DNA from: Anderseniella sp963700735
GTDB taxonomy: Bacteria; Pseudomonadota; Alphaproteobacteria; Rhizobiales; Aestuariivirgaceae
Reading direction: 5' to 3'
Assembly: GCA_963700735.1 (NCBI GenBank)
Contig: CAVOYR010000002.1
Location: forward strand, 1 to 64,000
Length of the DNA stretch: 64,000 bases
The position numbers and the translations under genes were made by a program. The notes under the pieces are model-generated. The model was not told the DNA's origin. It saw only the letters and a list, made by a program, of their open reading frames with translations, and did not search any database. This document shows, in pieces, positions 1 through 9,403 of this stretch (positions within the stretch are counted from its first letter, which is position 1; the number at the start of each line of letters is the position of its first letter).

Positions 1-129
1 GCTTCTCCAGAGTGGTCATTCAACTTTTTTGCTGGGAATCATTTGCCGGATGATCACGGTGCGGACAATTGGTTGTATCTCATGCAAGTTATATATGTAT
101 GGTTTCAAATAATGGCGTATCGCCATTAA
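1..129 (+). CDS. C-terminal fragment of an unidentified protein, cut by the window edge
   Basis: Frame 1 is open from the first base to a TAA at 127-129, giving 42 residues rich in Trp, Phe and Asn. The start lies outside the window. I do not recognise the family, and the fragment is short enough to be a chance open frame. The DNA here is visibly more AT-rich than the rest of the window, as is the GFA gene that follows. Confidence 0.25.
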   Translation, partial: ASPEWSFNFFAGNHLPDDHGADNWLYLMQVIYVWFQIMAYRH

Positions 130-232
130 ATTTAATATGTAAAGTATCAAAAATACGACGTAGCATCCACCTCGCTGCGTCTCCTATAGTTATAAACATT
201 GGACTTAGTTTAAGAATGGGAAGGCTCTTAAT

Positions 233-710
233 ATGTCATCAGAATTTCACAGCGGGAAATGTGCTGTCTGCGGGCAAGTTCGCTTTCGACTGCTGGCCGA
301 ACCCATGTTTACACATTGCTGCCACTGCTCACAATGTCAACGGTTGACTGGGAAGTGCCTTTGTCGTGAACACCATTATAGAGAACGACAATATTGAACT
401 TCAATCAGGACAGGTGATTATTACCCCGGGCCCTTCAGAAACAGGCAGAGCGCATGACATCTATCGATGCGCGAATTGCATGACCGCAGTTTGGAGCGAC
501 TATGGAGGAAGGCCGAATTACAGGTTTGTACGTGTCGGAGTATTGGATAATACCAGTGCTATCAAGCCTGATGCCCATATTTTCACTCGATCGAAAGTTG
601 GATGGGTAACTATCCCACCCGACCAAAAGTCATTCGACATTTTTTATGTTTTGGAGGACGAATGGACTGAAAACTCGCTGGAGCGAAGGGCAAGAGCTCT
701 CGAAATGTAG
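233..710 (+). pseudogene. GFA-family (CENP-V/GFA domain) protein, frameshifted
   Basis: GFA-family proteins are small zinc-binding proteins often annotated as glutathione-dependent formaldehyde-activating enzymes; the true substrate of most members is unknown. The N-terminal part from ATG 233 shows the zinc-ligand motifs CAVC and HCCHCSQCQRLTG. The frame then breaks at about 350-354, where removing one A from GGGAAGTG restores the conserved continuation TGSAFVV. The C-terminal half, open from 366 to 710, carries the third motif CANCMTAVW and ends in a typical GFA tail. Both halves together give about 158 residues, the usual size. The base composition is AT-rich, unlike the GC-rich chromosome to the right, which suggests acquired DNA. 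Confidence 0.75.
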
Positions 711-1187
711 CTCTACTTTCTGTAACGCTATCAGAAGCAATTAATTCAGAATACAGGTACCATAAATCATCATCTAACTCGAGCGTCATCTGTAGCAACA
801 GAATTCAGGACGGAATTGCGTGAGGCAAACTGGATTCTTCAGGCTAAGAGCCGATTTGCGGACCTCTTTTAAAGAAGCGGCTTTAGTAGCAAACGAATGT
901 CTCCTTCCACAGTATTTGGCAATAGAAGGGCACATGATCGAACGACCGCTTTCCGCCCTTTGCGGCCGAGCGTTGTAGATTTCTACACGCGCTAACTCCC
1001 TTCTCTGCCACTTCCCCGGCGAATGGACTGGACTTCCCTGGCAAGTCGAGCATGGATGGCGTTGACGAAGCGCTTCAGTCCCTGAGGGCATTGAAACGCC
1101 ACTGACAACCTCTGACGCCCGCCGAATGCGCGGGCTTCGGCTGGTGCAGGCATCGGATTGGCCGATGCCAAGCCCACGGAGGTTGTC
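711..1187. other. no supported gene between the GFA remnant and the recombinase cassette
   Basis: No open frame here has coding character I trust. A short frame ending in TGA at 1103-1105, reading ...MDGVDEALQSLRALKRH, looks like the C-terminal tail of a gene, but nothing upstream of it is convincingly coding. Base composition changes from AT-rich to GC-rich across this stretch, which may mark an old junction. Confidence 0.4.
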
Positions 1188-1478
1188 ATGAGTACCCAGC
1201 CAGAAGCGCAGTCTGCCTTGAAGGCGGCTGCAAAGCCAACTCAACCTGCGCCGGACAAGCAATCAACCAGCAAATCGGACCTGGTCCTGCGGGCCCTGCG
1301 GCGCAAGTCAGGCGTGAACATGGATGAGCTGTGCAAGCTGACAGACTGGCAGACCCACAGCGTCCGGGGCTACCTGTCTGGCACGGTCCGCAAGAAGCTC
1401 GGTCACGAGGTGATCCGGCAGTCGGATGCAAGGGGCGTCACCCGCTACTCGATCGCCAAGCCGGGGGCAGCGTCATGA
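1188..1478 (+). CDS. DUF3489 domain protein of a recombinase cassette
   Basis: A 96-residue protein. The N-terminal ~35 residues are a low-complexity Ala/Pro/Lys/Gln stretch. The remainder, about residues 38-90, is a DUF3489 domain with the recognisable core VLRALRRKSGVNMDEL and WQTHSVRGYLSGTV, which resembles a small helix-turn-helix fold. ATG 1188 is chosen because GGAGG lies at 1178-1182, 5 bases upstream; an upstream in-frame ATG at 1158 has no such site. The stop overlaps the next gene's start (ATGA). DUF3489, DUF2924 and a large serine recombinase commonly travel together in alphaproteobacterial mobile islands; the role of DUF3489 is not known. This is the only gene of the three without a frame break. 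Confidence 0.85.
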   Translation: MSTQPEAQSALKAAAKPTQPAPDKQSTSKSDLVLRALRRKSGVNMDELCKLTDWQTHSVRGYLSGTVRKKLGHEVIRQSDARGVTRYSIAKPGAAS

Positions 1479-1889
1479 GCAGAGCTGGACTGTCAGTTGG
1501 GTGGGAGGCGGAGCTTGCTGGCATTCGGTCACTGTCCCGGGCGGAGTTGCTTGACCGCTGGCGGCAGGACTGGGGCAAGGAGCCGCCCAAGTACGTCAGC
1601 CGCCGGCTGCTGGAGCTGTCGGCCGCCTGGCACCTGCAATGCCGGATGTACGGCGGTCCGGACCGGGAGCTGCGGCGCCTGTTGCGTGGAAGTGGTCGGA
1701 GCTGGTGTGGGCAAGCCCTCCATCAAGCCCGGCACCCGGCTGGTGCGGGAGTGGAATGGCCGGACCCATCATGTCGAGGTGCTCGACAAGGGCTTCCGCT
1801 GGAATGACCGGACCTACCGGTCGCTGAGCTCCATTGCAAAGGCCATCACCGGTGCTCACTGGTCCGGCCCACGGTTCTTCGGCCTGTGA
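1475..1889 (+). pseudogene. DUF2924 protein of a recombinase cassette, frameshifted
   Basis: The start codon overlaps the stop of the DUF3489 gene. The first ~70 residues (core ELLDRWRQDWGKEPPKYVSRRLL) match the N-terminal half of DUF2924, a family encoded next to large serine recombinases. The frame then shifts by one base at about 1676-1690. The second half continues in the next frame to 1889 with the diagnostic block KPGTRLVREWNGRTHHV and ends in SIAKAITGAHWSGPRFFG. Both halves together make the usual ~135-residue protein. Function is unknown; these proteins are suspected recombinase accessory factors because of their position. Confidence 0.8.
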
Positions 1890-3603
1890 TGATGAAGAAG
1901 TTGTCGTTCCGCTGCGCCGTCTACACCCGCAAGTCCACCGAGGACGGGCTGGAACAGGACTTCAACTCCCTGCATGCCCAGCGCGAGGCCTGTGAGGCCT
2001 ATCATCCGCTCACAGGCCAGCGAAGGCTGGCAGCTGGTAAAGGACCACTACGATGATGGTGGCATCTCCGGTGCCACGATGGAGCGGCCTGCCCTCAGGC
2101 ATCTGCTTGGCTGACATTGCCGAGGGCAAGGTGGACATCGTCGTGGTCTACAAGATCGACCGGCTCACCCGATCGCTGATGGACTTCGCCCGGATGGTCG
2201 AGCTGTTTGACAGGCACCAGGTATCGTTTGTCTCCGTCACCCAGCAGTTCAACACCACCACCTCGATGGGACGGCTGACGCTCAATGTCCTTTTGTCCTT
2301 CGCCCAGTTTGAGCGGGAGGTCACCGCAGAGCGCATCCGGGACAAGATTGCCGCGTCCAAGAAGAAGGGCATGTGGATGGGCGGACCACCGCCACTGGGT
2401 TATGACGTCGACAACCGGCAACTGGTCATCAACGAGACAGAAGCCCAGACCGTCAGGAGTATCTACAGGCTCTATCTGAAGTGCGATGGCGTCCGCGACC
2501 TGAAGGAGGACCTCGACCGGCAGGGCATCCGCAGCAAGCCTCGGACCTATGCCAACGGCAAGACTGTCGGTGGCGTCCCCCTCTCCCGCGGCATGCTCTA
2601 TCGGCTTCTCTCCAACCCGGTCTACATCGGCCGCGTCTCCCACAAGGACACGACCTACGAGGGCCAGCACGACGGCATCATCCCGCAGGACCTCTGGGAC
2701 GCCGTGCAGCGCAAGCTGGCAGACAATCGTGCCAACCGCACCTCCCGCACCAATGCCTCGCACCCCAGCCTGCTGGCAGGTCTCCTCTATGACGAGACCG
2801 GCGATCGTCTCACTCCCACCCATGCCAACAACCATGGCAAGCGCTACCGCTTCTACATCTCGCACAGGCTGATGACACAGAAGCGCAGGAATACAGATGG
2901 CTGGCGGCTGCCGGCAGCAGAGCTGGAACAGACCGTGCTGTCGGCATTGACTCAAGCCCTCAGGGATCCGGCGCAAGTCATTGAACTGACTCAGCTTCAC
3001 AAGGCCGATGCAACCGTGCTTCGAGACCTGTCATTACCAATGCGCGGCTGACCGCAGACGACACTTCAGGAGGGCACGATTGCAAGGATCAGAACAGTCC
3101 TGCATCAGGTCATTGACCGCATCGAAGTCTGTCCCGGTCAACTTCAGCTGCAGATCAGTCGGCCTCGGCCCTTCGAACCCTACTGCTTGGCGACAAGGCC
3201 AACCAGGTTCCCGATGGAGCAGAGGACAACGCCATCATTGCCCTGCCCTTCCAGATGCGGCGCAGTGGCGTGGAAGCACAGGCTGATCCTGAACGCCGCG
3301 AGTGCTTCAGCAGGCAAGTCCGATCCGAACCTCGTGCAGCTGGTTCGGTGACGCGCATCGCTGGATGGCAGCGCTGACAAATGGCGAGGTCAGTTCCGAT
3401 CGACGAGCTGGCTGCGCAAGAAGACATGCGTGCCAACGAGATAAGCCGCGTCCTGCCAATCGCATTCCTGGCACCCGACATCACACGGGCCATCCTGCTC
3501 GGCACACATCCGGTTGAACTGAACAGCGAACGGCTCAAGCGGATACGGCAAACTACCTACATGCTGGCAGGAGCAGCGTCGCGTGCTTGGCCTGCCCGGC
3601 TGA
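1889..3603 (+). pseudogene. large serine recombinase, multiply frameshifted
   Basis: A large serine recombinase would integrate and excise the element. The start ATG (1889) overlaps the DUF2924 stop. The N-terminal catalytic motif YTRKSTEDG, containing the nucleophilic Ser, is present, but an extra C near 1999 and an extra T near 2108 break the frame. From about 2112 to 3048 one frame stays open and carries the resolvase core VVYKIDRLTRSL, SFAQFEREVTAERIRDKI and the recombinase domain. A TGA at 3049, then several more shifts to 3603, interrupt the C-terminal zinc-ribbon, coiled-coil and tail region (RVLPIAFLAPDI, then QLPTCWQEQRRVLGLPG after a last one-base shift). The summed length, about 570 residues, fits an intact ancestor. 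As written, no functional protein can be made. Confidence 0.88.
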
Positions 3604-3659
3604 GCGTTGCCGGACACCCCCTGTGATTCGGCCCCGCATCTCCCCCTGAAAGTCTCCCG

Positions 3660-3750
3660 AACCTTCTGGTGGTCTGATTGGCCAACAGAGACTGTCGGCC
3701 AATTTGGCACCGATTATCCTCGGCAAACGCAGTCTCACCGCCAGAAGGTT
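3660..3750. repeat. 14-bp imperfect inverted repeat between the recombinase and the tRNA
   Basis: AACCTTCTGGTGGT at 3660-3673 and ACCGCCAGAAGGTT at 3737-3750 are inverted copies with one mismatch. A shorter inverted pair (TTGGCC/GGCCAA) lies between them. The structure occupies the 229-bp gene-free gap between the recombinase end and the tRNA 3' end, where an attachment site or recombinase binding site would be expected. That role is inference. Confidence 0.4.
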
Positions 3751-3832
3751 CCCGCAACCAATCCCGCAAGCCCCCGGAATGTCGGCACATTCCAGACAAC
3801 CGACAGCACGGTGGGAAAGAGAGGGGAAAAGG

Positions 3833-3909
3833 TGGTGGGCCCGGCAGGACTCGAACCTGCAACCAGACGGTTATGAGCCGTCGGCTCTAACCAATTGAGC
3901 TACAGGCCC
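3833..3909 (-). tRNA. tRNA with CAU anticodon (elongator Met or Ile2)
   Basis: The reverse strand folds as a complete cloverleaf. The acceptor arm GGGCCTG/CGGGCCC closes with one G-U pair, the T arm GCAGGTTCGAGTCCTGC is perfect, and the anticodon loop reads CTCATAA inside a GACGG/CCGTC stem. A genome-encoded CCA occupies 3833-3835, giving 77 nt. It lacks the GC-rich 5' end and unpaired first base of initiator tRNA, so it is either elongator tRNA-Met or the lysidine-modified tRNA-Ile2; sequence alone does not settle which. Its 3' end faces the recombinase remnant, as expected for an element integrated at a tRNA. Confidence 0.95.
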
Positions 3910-3948
3910 ACCATGTGCCGCGCTGGAATGCGCGAGCGGCAGGCGGCA

Positions 3949-3977
3949 TGTATCGTGGAAAATCGCGGCCAGTGCAA
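3949..3977 (-). promoter_or_regulatory. sigma-70-type promoter for the tRNA gene
   Basis: On the reverse strand TTGCAC (3972-3977) and GATACA (3949-3954) are separated by exactly 17 bases and lie about 40 bases upstream of the tRNA 5' end. Both hexamers are close to the housekeeping consensus. No start site has been mapped. Confidence 0.5.
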
Positions 3978-4139
3978 TGCCCCAATCAGGTCTTCAGCTA
4001 TCTTCACCACTCCGGACACGGACATCTAAAATGGCGGTGTCCGGCCATCCTCCGGCTTAACCACATCGCTTAAGCCCTGCGCAACCGCACGTATGTAGGG
4101 TCACCCGCTGACGACAACCTGCCATCCGGAATTTCCACC

Positions 4140-7100
4140 GTGACACCATCGACCTGGGCCACCCTCGATGCCCTGCATGACGACAGCCACGACCACGAAC
4201 ACCAGTTCCCGGGCGAAGACCCGTATCTCGCGCCCGAACCGTCCGCGCAAACAGGTGCAGATGGCGCCACCTCGTCCGGCAGCCTTGCCACCATCGAGCA
4301 GCAATACCTCGATGGCTATGCCGGTGTCCTGGTTCCCGATACCTGGCCCGGCCTGATCGACCGCATCGACAACTACAGTACCTGGAACAAGCAGGTTGTT
4401 ACCTACTCCTTCCCCGTCGAGGAAAGCCCTGATTACATCGGCAATGGCCGCGAAGGAACCTTGCGCGCCTTCACGCCCGAGCAGGCCCAGGCCGCCCGCA
4501 TGGCAATCGGCCTGATCGGCGACCTGATCAACATCGAGTTCGTGGACGCAGGTACGGACGTCAACGCCGACACCCGCTTCTACAACTCCACCCTGTCGGG
4601 AACCGCCGGCGGCGCGCCAGCCGGCGATGGCCTCGCCGGTGACATCTGGATCTACAATTACGACAGCTGGCATCCCGACACGCGCGACTGGCAACCCGGT
4701 GGCTACAACTTCCACCTCCTGCTGCACGAACTCGGCCATACGCTCGGCCTGTCGCATACCGGCGGTTACACCGGCGACACGTTCGTCGAAAAAGCCAACT
4801 TCGCGCAGGACAATGCCGCCTGGTCGATGATGAGCTACCTGACAGCAGGCTCGGCCGGCATCTCGTGGCAAACCGGCTACGCCGGCACCCCGATGCTCAT
4901 CGACATCGCCGCGCTGCAGTCATTCTACGGTGCCAACACGCAAACACGCACGGGCGACACGGTCTATGGCTTCAACTCCAATATTGACGACCGCATGGTG
5001 CTCAATTTTGACCAGATGATTGCAGAGACCGGCAAGGTGTCGGCGATTGCCATCTGGGATGCCGGCGGGCAGGACACCATCGATGTGTCCGGCTTCCACC
5101 AGGATGCGCACATCGACCTGAACCAGCGCGCCTTCTCCAATGCCGGCGGCGCCGAGATGCTCATCTCCATCGCCGACGGTGCAGTCATCGAGAACGCCAT
5201 CACAGGCAACGGCAACGACATTGTCGCCGGCAATGCCGAGAACAACCGGCTGACGGGTTCGGAAGGATCAGACCGCCTGTTTGGCGGAGCCGGTGATGAC
5301 GAGCTGTTCGGCGATGGTGGCATTACGCGCAGCGCAGTCGATGACTTCACCCTGACGCAGATCACCACCAGTGTCGCCAACCAGAAACTCATCGCCAGCA
5401 ATGTTCAGTTGCTGGGCGATGACGGGTCGTTCACCTTCGAGTTCCTGTGGAAGTCCTCGCAAACCACCGATGAACGCTACAACATAAAGTTCGGCAGCGC
5501 CGACTTCTACCGGCACACCGACGGCCACCTGGGTCTCAACTTCTGGAGCGCAACCGAGGCAAGCTGGCATTACGATGTGAGCGGCCTGAAGATCGCCGAC
5601 GGCGAGTTGCACCGGATCTCCGTGACCTATGACAACGCGGCGGGCATCCTCGTCGTCTATGTCGACGGAGACAGGGTCTACCAGAGCGTCTTCGCACCGG
5701 ACACCCGGGGCCTGGCAGCCACTGGCAATGTCCAGTTCCTCGACAACGCCGCCTTCGGTGATGTGCGGATCTTCGACCACGCCCGCACGGCACAGGAGAT
5801 CTACGACAACGCCTATGTCGAACTGACCGGCACGGAGACCATGGATGGCCTGCTGCACTACTGGCGGGGCGAAGGCTCCGGCAGTCTGGTGCACCAGGCT
5901 GGCGGCACCAACCTCACTGCCCTTGCCACGCCGGCAGTGCTGACCACCCAAACCTTCAACATCAACAATGACGACATGCTGTTCGGCGAGGAAGGCAACG
6001 ATGTCCTCGACGGCGGCCAGGGCGACGACATCCTCGACGGTGGCAACGGCGCAGATTTGCTGATCGGCGGCGAAGGCTCCGACTGGGCCAGCTATGTCAG
6101 CGCGCAGTCGGGCCTGACCGTCGAATTGCTGCAACCTTTCCTCAACACCGGCGACGCCCTGGGTGACACGTTCACCTCGATCGAGAACCTTGAAGGTTCG
6201 AACCACAATGACGTCATCGTCGGCGATGATGGTTTCAACGGCCTGCGCGGGCTTGCCGGGGACGACATCATCCTCGGTCATGGCGGCGACGACGAAATTG
6301 ACGGCGGCGACGGCAATGACGGCCTTTACGGCCACGATGGCATCGACAGCATTCGCGGTGGCGCCGGACTGGACTGGCTGTTCGGTGGAAACGGCTCCGA
6401 CATCCTGTACGGCGAGGCCGACACTGACGCGTTGTTCGGCGGAGATGGCAACGACATCCTGTTCGCCGGAGATGCCGGCGACAGTGCCGATGGCGAAGCC
6501 GGCGATGACCAGATTTACGGCGAGGCCGGAAACGACTGGCTTTATGGCGGGCTGGGCAATGACATCATCGACGGTGGCGCGGGCACCGACGCCATCTTCG
6601 GTGGCGACGGTTTCGACATCATCAACGGCGGCGATGACGGCGACTCGCTCGACGGTGGTGGCGATGACGACACGATCTATGGCGGGCTTGGCAATGACTG
6701 GATGTACGGCGGCGACGGCCACGACACCATGATAGGCGAAGAAGGCGATGACGTCCTGTTCGGCAATGATGGCAATGACTGGCTGGCTGGCAGCGATGGC
6801 GCAGATGCTCTGGATGGCGGCGCAGGCGACGACGTCCTGATCGGCGGATTGGGCGTGGATGTGCTGTGGGGTGGCGACGGCGCCGACCGGTTCACCTGGC
6901 TACTGGCAGCCGAAGCTGGCGACGTGGTGCGCGACTTCACCAGCGGAACCGATAGCATCAACCTCTACACGTTCGGCTTCACCGGGCCGGAAGGCCAGCT
7001 TGATGCAGGCTCATTTGCGACCGGCAACGGGCTGCCAGCCGACCTTGGCAGCGCCAATTACTATTTCGACCTGACCGGCCGTGGCCTTTGGTTCGATGCG

Positions 7101-7184
7101 AGCGGCGGCGCAACCGATGACATCATCATCATTGCGGGGTTCGAAACAGGCAGCGTGACGCATACCGACATCTTCCTGGTGTGA
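4140..7184 (+). CDS. serralysin-like (M10) RTX metalloprotease with internal LamG-like domain, type I secreted
   Basis: A 1014-residue secreted zinc protease. The catalytic motif HELGHTLGLSH is at residues 196-206, and the Met-turn SMMSY at 229-233 is the serralysin/metzincin signature. A short RTX block (about 359-394) is followed by a concanavalin/LamG-like region (about 397-605, ending in HYWRGEGSGSLVHQ), then a long run of GGxGxDxxx calcium-binding repeats (about 609-914). There is no Sec signal peptide. The extreme C-terminus, ending DIFLV, is a typical ABC (type I) secretion signal. The N-terminus is His/Asp-rich. The start is GTG 4140; no strong ribosome site is visible, so a later start is possible. 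No type I secretion genes are in the window. Confidence 0.9.
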   Translation: MTPSTWATLDALHDDSHDHEHQFPGEDPYLAPEPSAQTGADGATSSGSLATIEQQYLDGYAGVLVPDTWPGLIDRIDNYSTWNKQVVTYSFPVEESPDYIGNGREGTLRAFTPEQAQAARMAIGLIGDLINIEFVDAGTDVNADTRFYNSTLSGTAGGAPAGDGLAGDIWIYNYDSWHPDTRDWQPGGYNFHLLLHELGHTLGLSHTGGYTGDTFVEKANFAQDNAAWSMMSYLTAGSAGISWQTGYAGTPMLIDIAALQSFYGANTQTRTGDTVYGFNSNIDDRMVLNFDQMIAETGKVSAIAIWDAGGQDTIDVSGFHQDAHIDLNQRAFSNAGGAEMLISIADGAVIENAITGNGNDIVAGNAENNRLTGSEGSDRLFGGAGDDELFGDGGITRSAVDDFTLTQITTSVANQKLIASNVQLLGDDGSFTFEFLWKSSQTTDERYNIKFGSADFYRHTDGHLGLNFWSATEASWHYDVSGLKIADGELHRISVTYDNAAGILVVYVDGDRVYQSVFAPDTRGLAATGNVQFLDNAAFGDVRIFDHARTAQEIYDNAYVELTGTETMDGLLHYWRGEGSGSLVHQAGGTNLTALATPAVLTTQTFNINNDDMLFGEEGNDVLDGGQGDDILDGGNGADLLIGGEGSDWASYVSAQSGLTVELLQPFLNTGDALGDTFTSIENLEGSNHNDVIVGDDGFNGLRGLAGDDIILGHGGDDEIDGGDGNDGLYGHDGIDSIRGGAGLDWLFGGNGSDILYGEADTDALFGGDGNDILFAGDAGDSADGEAGDDQIYGEAGNDWLYGGLGNDIIDGGAGTDAIFGGDGFDIINGGDDGDSLDGGGDDDTIYGGLGNDWMYGGDGHDTMIGEEGDDVLFGNDGNDWLAGSDGADALDGGAGDDVLIGGLGVDVLWGGDGADRFTWLLAAEAGDVVRDFTSGTDSINLYTFGFTGPEGQLDAGSFATGNGLPADLGSANYYFDLTGRGLWFDASGGATDDIIIIAGFETGSVTHTDIFLV

Positions 7185-7200
7185 GGGTCAGGCGCCACGC

Positions 7201-8484
7201 CTACTCTTCGATCGACTTGCGCACCCGGCGCACGCCGAGCGCCACCGCAACAACCACGATCGGTATCGACACTGCGGTGACGATCAGGTCATCGACGGGC
7301 AACACCCCGGCGGCCTTGGCACCCTTGGCGAGGTAGCTGATCAGCCCGACGATGTAATAGGTGATGGCGGCAATCGACAGCCCCTCGACCGTCTCCTGCA
7401 ACCTGAGTTGCAGTCTGGCGCGCCGGTCCATGCTTTCCAGCAGCGACTGGTTCTGCTTCTCGCGGCTGATGTCCACCCGCGTCGACAGCATCTGCGTGGC
7501 CCGCGCCACCCGCTCCGACACCGTATCCAGCCGCCCCGCCACCGCCTCGCAGGTGCGCATGGCCGGCGCAAGCCGCCGGTCAGTGAATTCTGCCAGCAGT
7601 TGCAGTCCCTCGATGCGCTCTTCGCGCAACTCTGTAATCCGCAAGCTGACCAGGTTCGAATAGGCCCGTGCCGCCGCAAACCGGTACTGGCTTGCGGTGT
7701 GCTCACGCACCACGTCGGCGTTCATCAGCGTCAGACGGTCGAGCAGTTCGGGCTCGTCACTTTCGCCCGCCTGCTTCATGGCCGTGGTGATCTCACCCAG
7801 TCCCTGCTCGAACTCGCTCAGTATCGGCATCAGCCGCCGCGCGACAGGCAGCGTCAGCAAGGCCAGCACCCGGTAGGTATCAATCTCCAGCAGCCGCTGG
7901 ACGGTGCGCCCGCGCTGGCGCGGCGTCATGCTGGAGTGCTGCACCAGGATGCGTCCAAACCCGTCCGGGTGGATGCGGAAGTCGGTGAACACGCGACCGG
8001 AACCGCCGCCCACCGACGAGCCGATCAGGCCATTGCCGTTGAAGTGCTGCCGCGACAGCCGCTCTTCATCCGGCGCGGCCTTGGGCGCTGGCATCAGCTC
8101 GACATGGTTTGCCACCAGCACATGCCCGTTCAGCGTTGCCATCCAGCCCTTCGGCACCGCCTCGAGGGCCGTACGCTCGAACAGTTGCCCGGCACCCTTG
8201 GCGGGCACCAGGAACCAGTACCGGGTGAACTCCGTGTGCCGCTCCCACTTCAGCCGGAACGGTCCGAGGTCAGCGCTGAAATGGTTGGCGTCATTGCCCG
8301 GCAGTTCGACGCCATACTGTGCGCACAGCTTGCGCAGCGGCTCCCGGTCCAGTTCGCCGAACAGAACGAGATAGCTGATCCGCATGCGCTCGCTCAGCGC
8401 TTCCGGCGGGCGCGCGTGCACCTCGTTGTTCAGCGCCATCCGCTCGGGATGGTCTTTCGGCAAGCCTTCTCCAGACAGTCCCAT
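7201..8484 (-). CDS. DUF3422 family membrane-anchored protein
   Basis: A 427-residue protein of the DUF3422 family. The N-terminal signature DHPERMALNNEVHARPPE and the central FRYxV-type block (FTDFRIHPDGFGRILV) are clear. A long helical middle section is followed by two hydrophobic segments near the C-terminus (about 365-385 and 395-420), so the protein is predicted to sit in the inner membrane with most of its mass on one side. The frame begins with GTG 8487 immediately followed by ATG 8484; I take the ATG. Function is unknown. It converges with the protease gene and diverges from the SIMPL gene. Confidence 0.88.
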   Translation of the reverse strand: MGLSGEGLPKDHPERMALNNEVHARPPEALSERMRISYLVLFGELDREPLRKLCAQYGVELPGNDANHFSADLGPFRLKWERHTEFTRYWFLVPAKGAGQLFERTALEAVPKGWMATLNGHVLVANHVELMPAPKAAPDEERLSRQHFNGNGLIGSSVGGGSGRVFTDFRIHPDGFGRILVQHSSMTPRQRGRTVQRLLEIDTYRVLALLTLPVARRLMPILSEFEQGLGEITTAMKQAGESDEPELLDRLTLMNADVVREHTASQYRFAAARAYSNLVSLRITELREERIEGLQLLAEFTDRRLAPAMRTCEAVAGRLDTVSERVARATQMLSTRVDISREKQNQSLLESMDRRARLQLRLQETVEGLSIAAITYYIVGLISYLAKGAKAAGVLPVDDLIVTAVSIPIVVVAVALGVRRVRKSIEE

Positions 8485-8637
8485 CACGCCGCATCCGGTC
8501 CCTGTTGCGGTTTACGTTGGGGTGAAGACTAGCAATGTGTGCGGCGCAATAAAATTGCGTTACTGACGCACCAGACTTCCGCCATGTTTGCCGGTAGTCT
8601 TGCCGCTTCCCGTCATTCAGCTCAAAAGGCCTACCCG

Positions 8638-9366
8638 ATGCGAACCCTGCTTCCTTCCCTTGCCCTGGCACTGACGATTGCCGCCGCTGCCACCCTTCCC
8701 GCCGCTGCGCAGGAAACGACGCCCCAGCCGCGCACCCTGTCACTGACAGGCGAGGCCGAGGTGCGGGCAAGCCCCGACATGGCCATCATCACGACCGGCG
8801 TCGTCACCGAAGCCGAAACCGCCCGCGCGGCGCTGGATGCCAACAACACCGCCATGCAGGCAGCCATCGTCACGATCACCGCCGCAGGCGTGGAAGCCAA
8901 GGACGTGCAGACATCCAACTTTTCGATCCAGCCGAAATACTCCTGGAAGCCACAAAAGTCTGACGGCTCGCAGGAACCGCCATCAATCGAGGGCTACACG
9001 GTCTCCAATAACGTCACGGTCATCGTGCGCGACCTGGACAAGGTCGGCACCATCATGGACGCGGTTGTCACCTCCGGCGCCAACCAGATCAACGGCATCG
9101 ACTTCTCGATTGCCAAACCTGAACCCCTGCTTGATGACGCCCGCAAGCAGGCCGTGGCGGCAACGCTCGCCCGCGCCAAACTCTACGCCGAAGCCGCCGG
9201 CGTGACGCTGGGACCCATCATCTCGATCTCGGAAAACGGCTCCAACCGCCCGCCGCGTCCGATGGCCCGCATGGCGATGGAGGCAAAGGCTGCGCCCGCG
9301 GTGCCCGTGGCCGCTGGCGAACAGGTCATCGAGGCCAGCGTCAATATCGTCTGGGAAATCCGCTAG
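8638..9366 (+). CDS. SIMPL (DUF541) domain protein, exported
   Basis: A 242-residue protein with a clear signal peptide (MRTLLPSLALALTIAAA..., cleavage near AAAQE) followed by a SIMPL/DUF541 domain. Recognisable blocks are LSLTGEAEVRASPDMAII, the GYTVSNNVTVIVRDLDKVG segment and the C-terminal VIEASVNIVWEIR. SIMPL proteins of Gram-negatives are periplasmic or outer-membrane proteins linked to oxidative stress protection; the molecular activity is uncertain. ATG 8638 is chosen because the signal peptide starts there; the frame is open further upstream but is not protein-like. The gene diverges from DUF3422 with a 150-bp gap. Confidence 0.88.
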   Translation: MRTLLPSLALALTIAAAATLPAAAQETTPQPRTLSLTGEAEVRASPDMAIITTGVVTEAETARAALDANNTAMQAAIVTITAAGVEAKDVQTSNFSIQPKYSWKPQKSDGSQEPPSIEGYTVSNNVTVIVRDLDKVGTIMDAVVTSGANQINGIDFSIAKPEPLLDDARKQAVAATLARAKLYAEAAGVTLGPIISISENGSNRPPRPMARMAMEAKAAPAVPVAAGEQVIEASVNIVWEIR

Positions 9367-9403
9367 AACAGACTACCGGCCCTGCAAGCAGCGGAGACCC
9401 CTC

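Noticed and set aside
2095..3000. 301-codon open frame on the reverse strand
   Set aside because: Antisense to the recombinase core, whose forward frame holds all the family motifs.
5268..6722. 484-codon open frame on the reverse strand
   Set aside because: A mirror of the RTX repeats; the repetitive Val/Ala translation follows from the GGxGxD codons on the other strand.
5970..6890. Tandem DNA repeats resembling a repeat array
   Set aside because: The periodicity is that of RTX nonapeptide codons in the metalloprotease, not an independent repeat. No CRISPR-like repeat-spacer structure occurs anywhere in the window.
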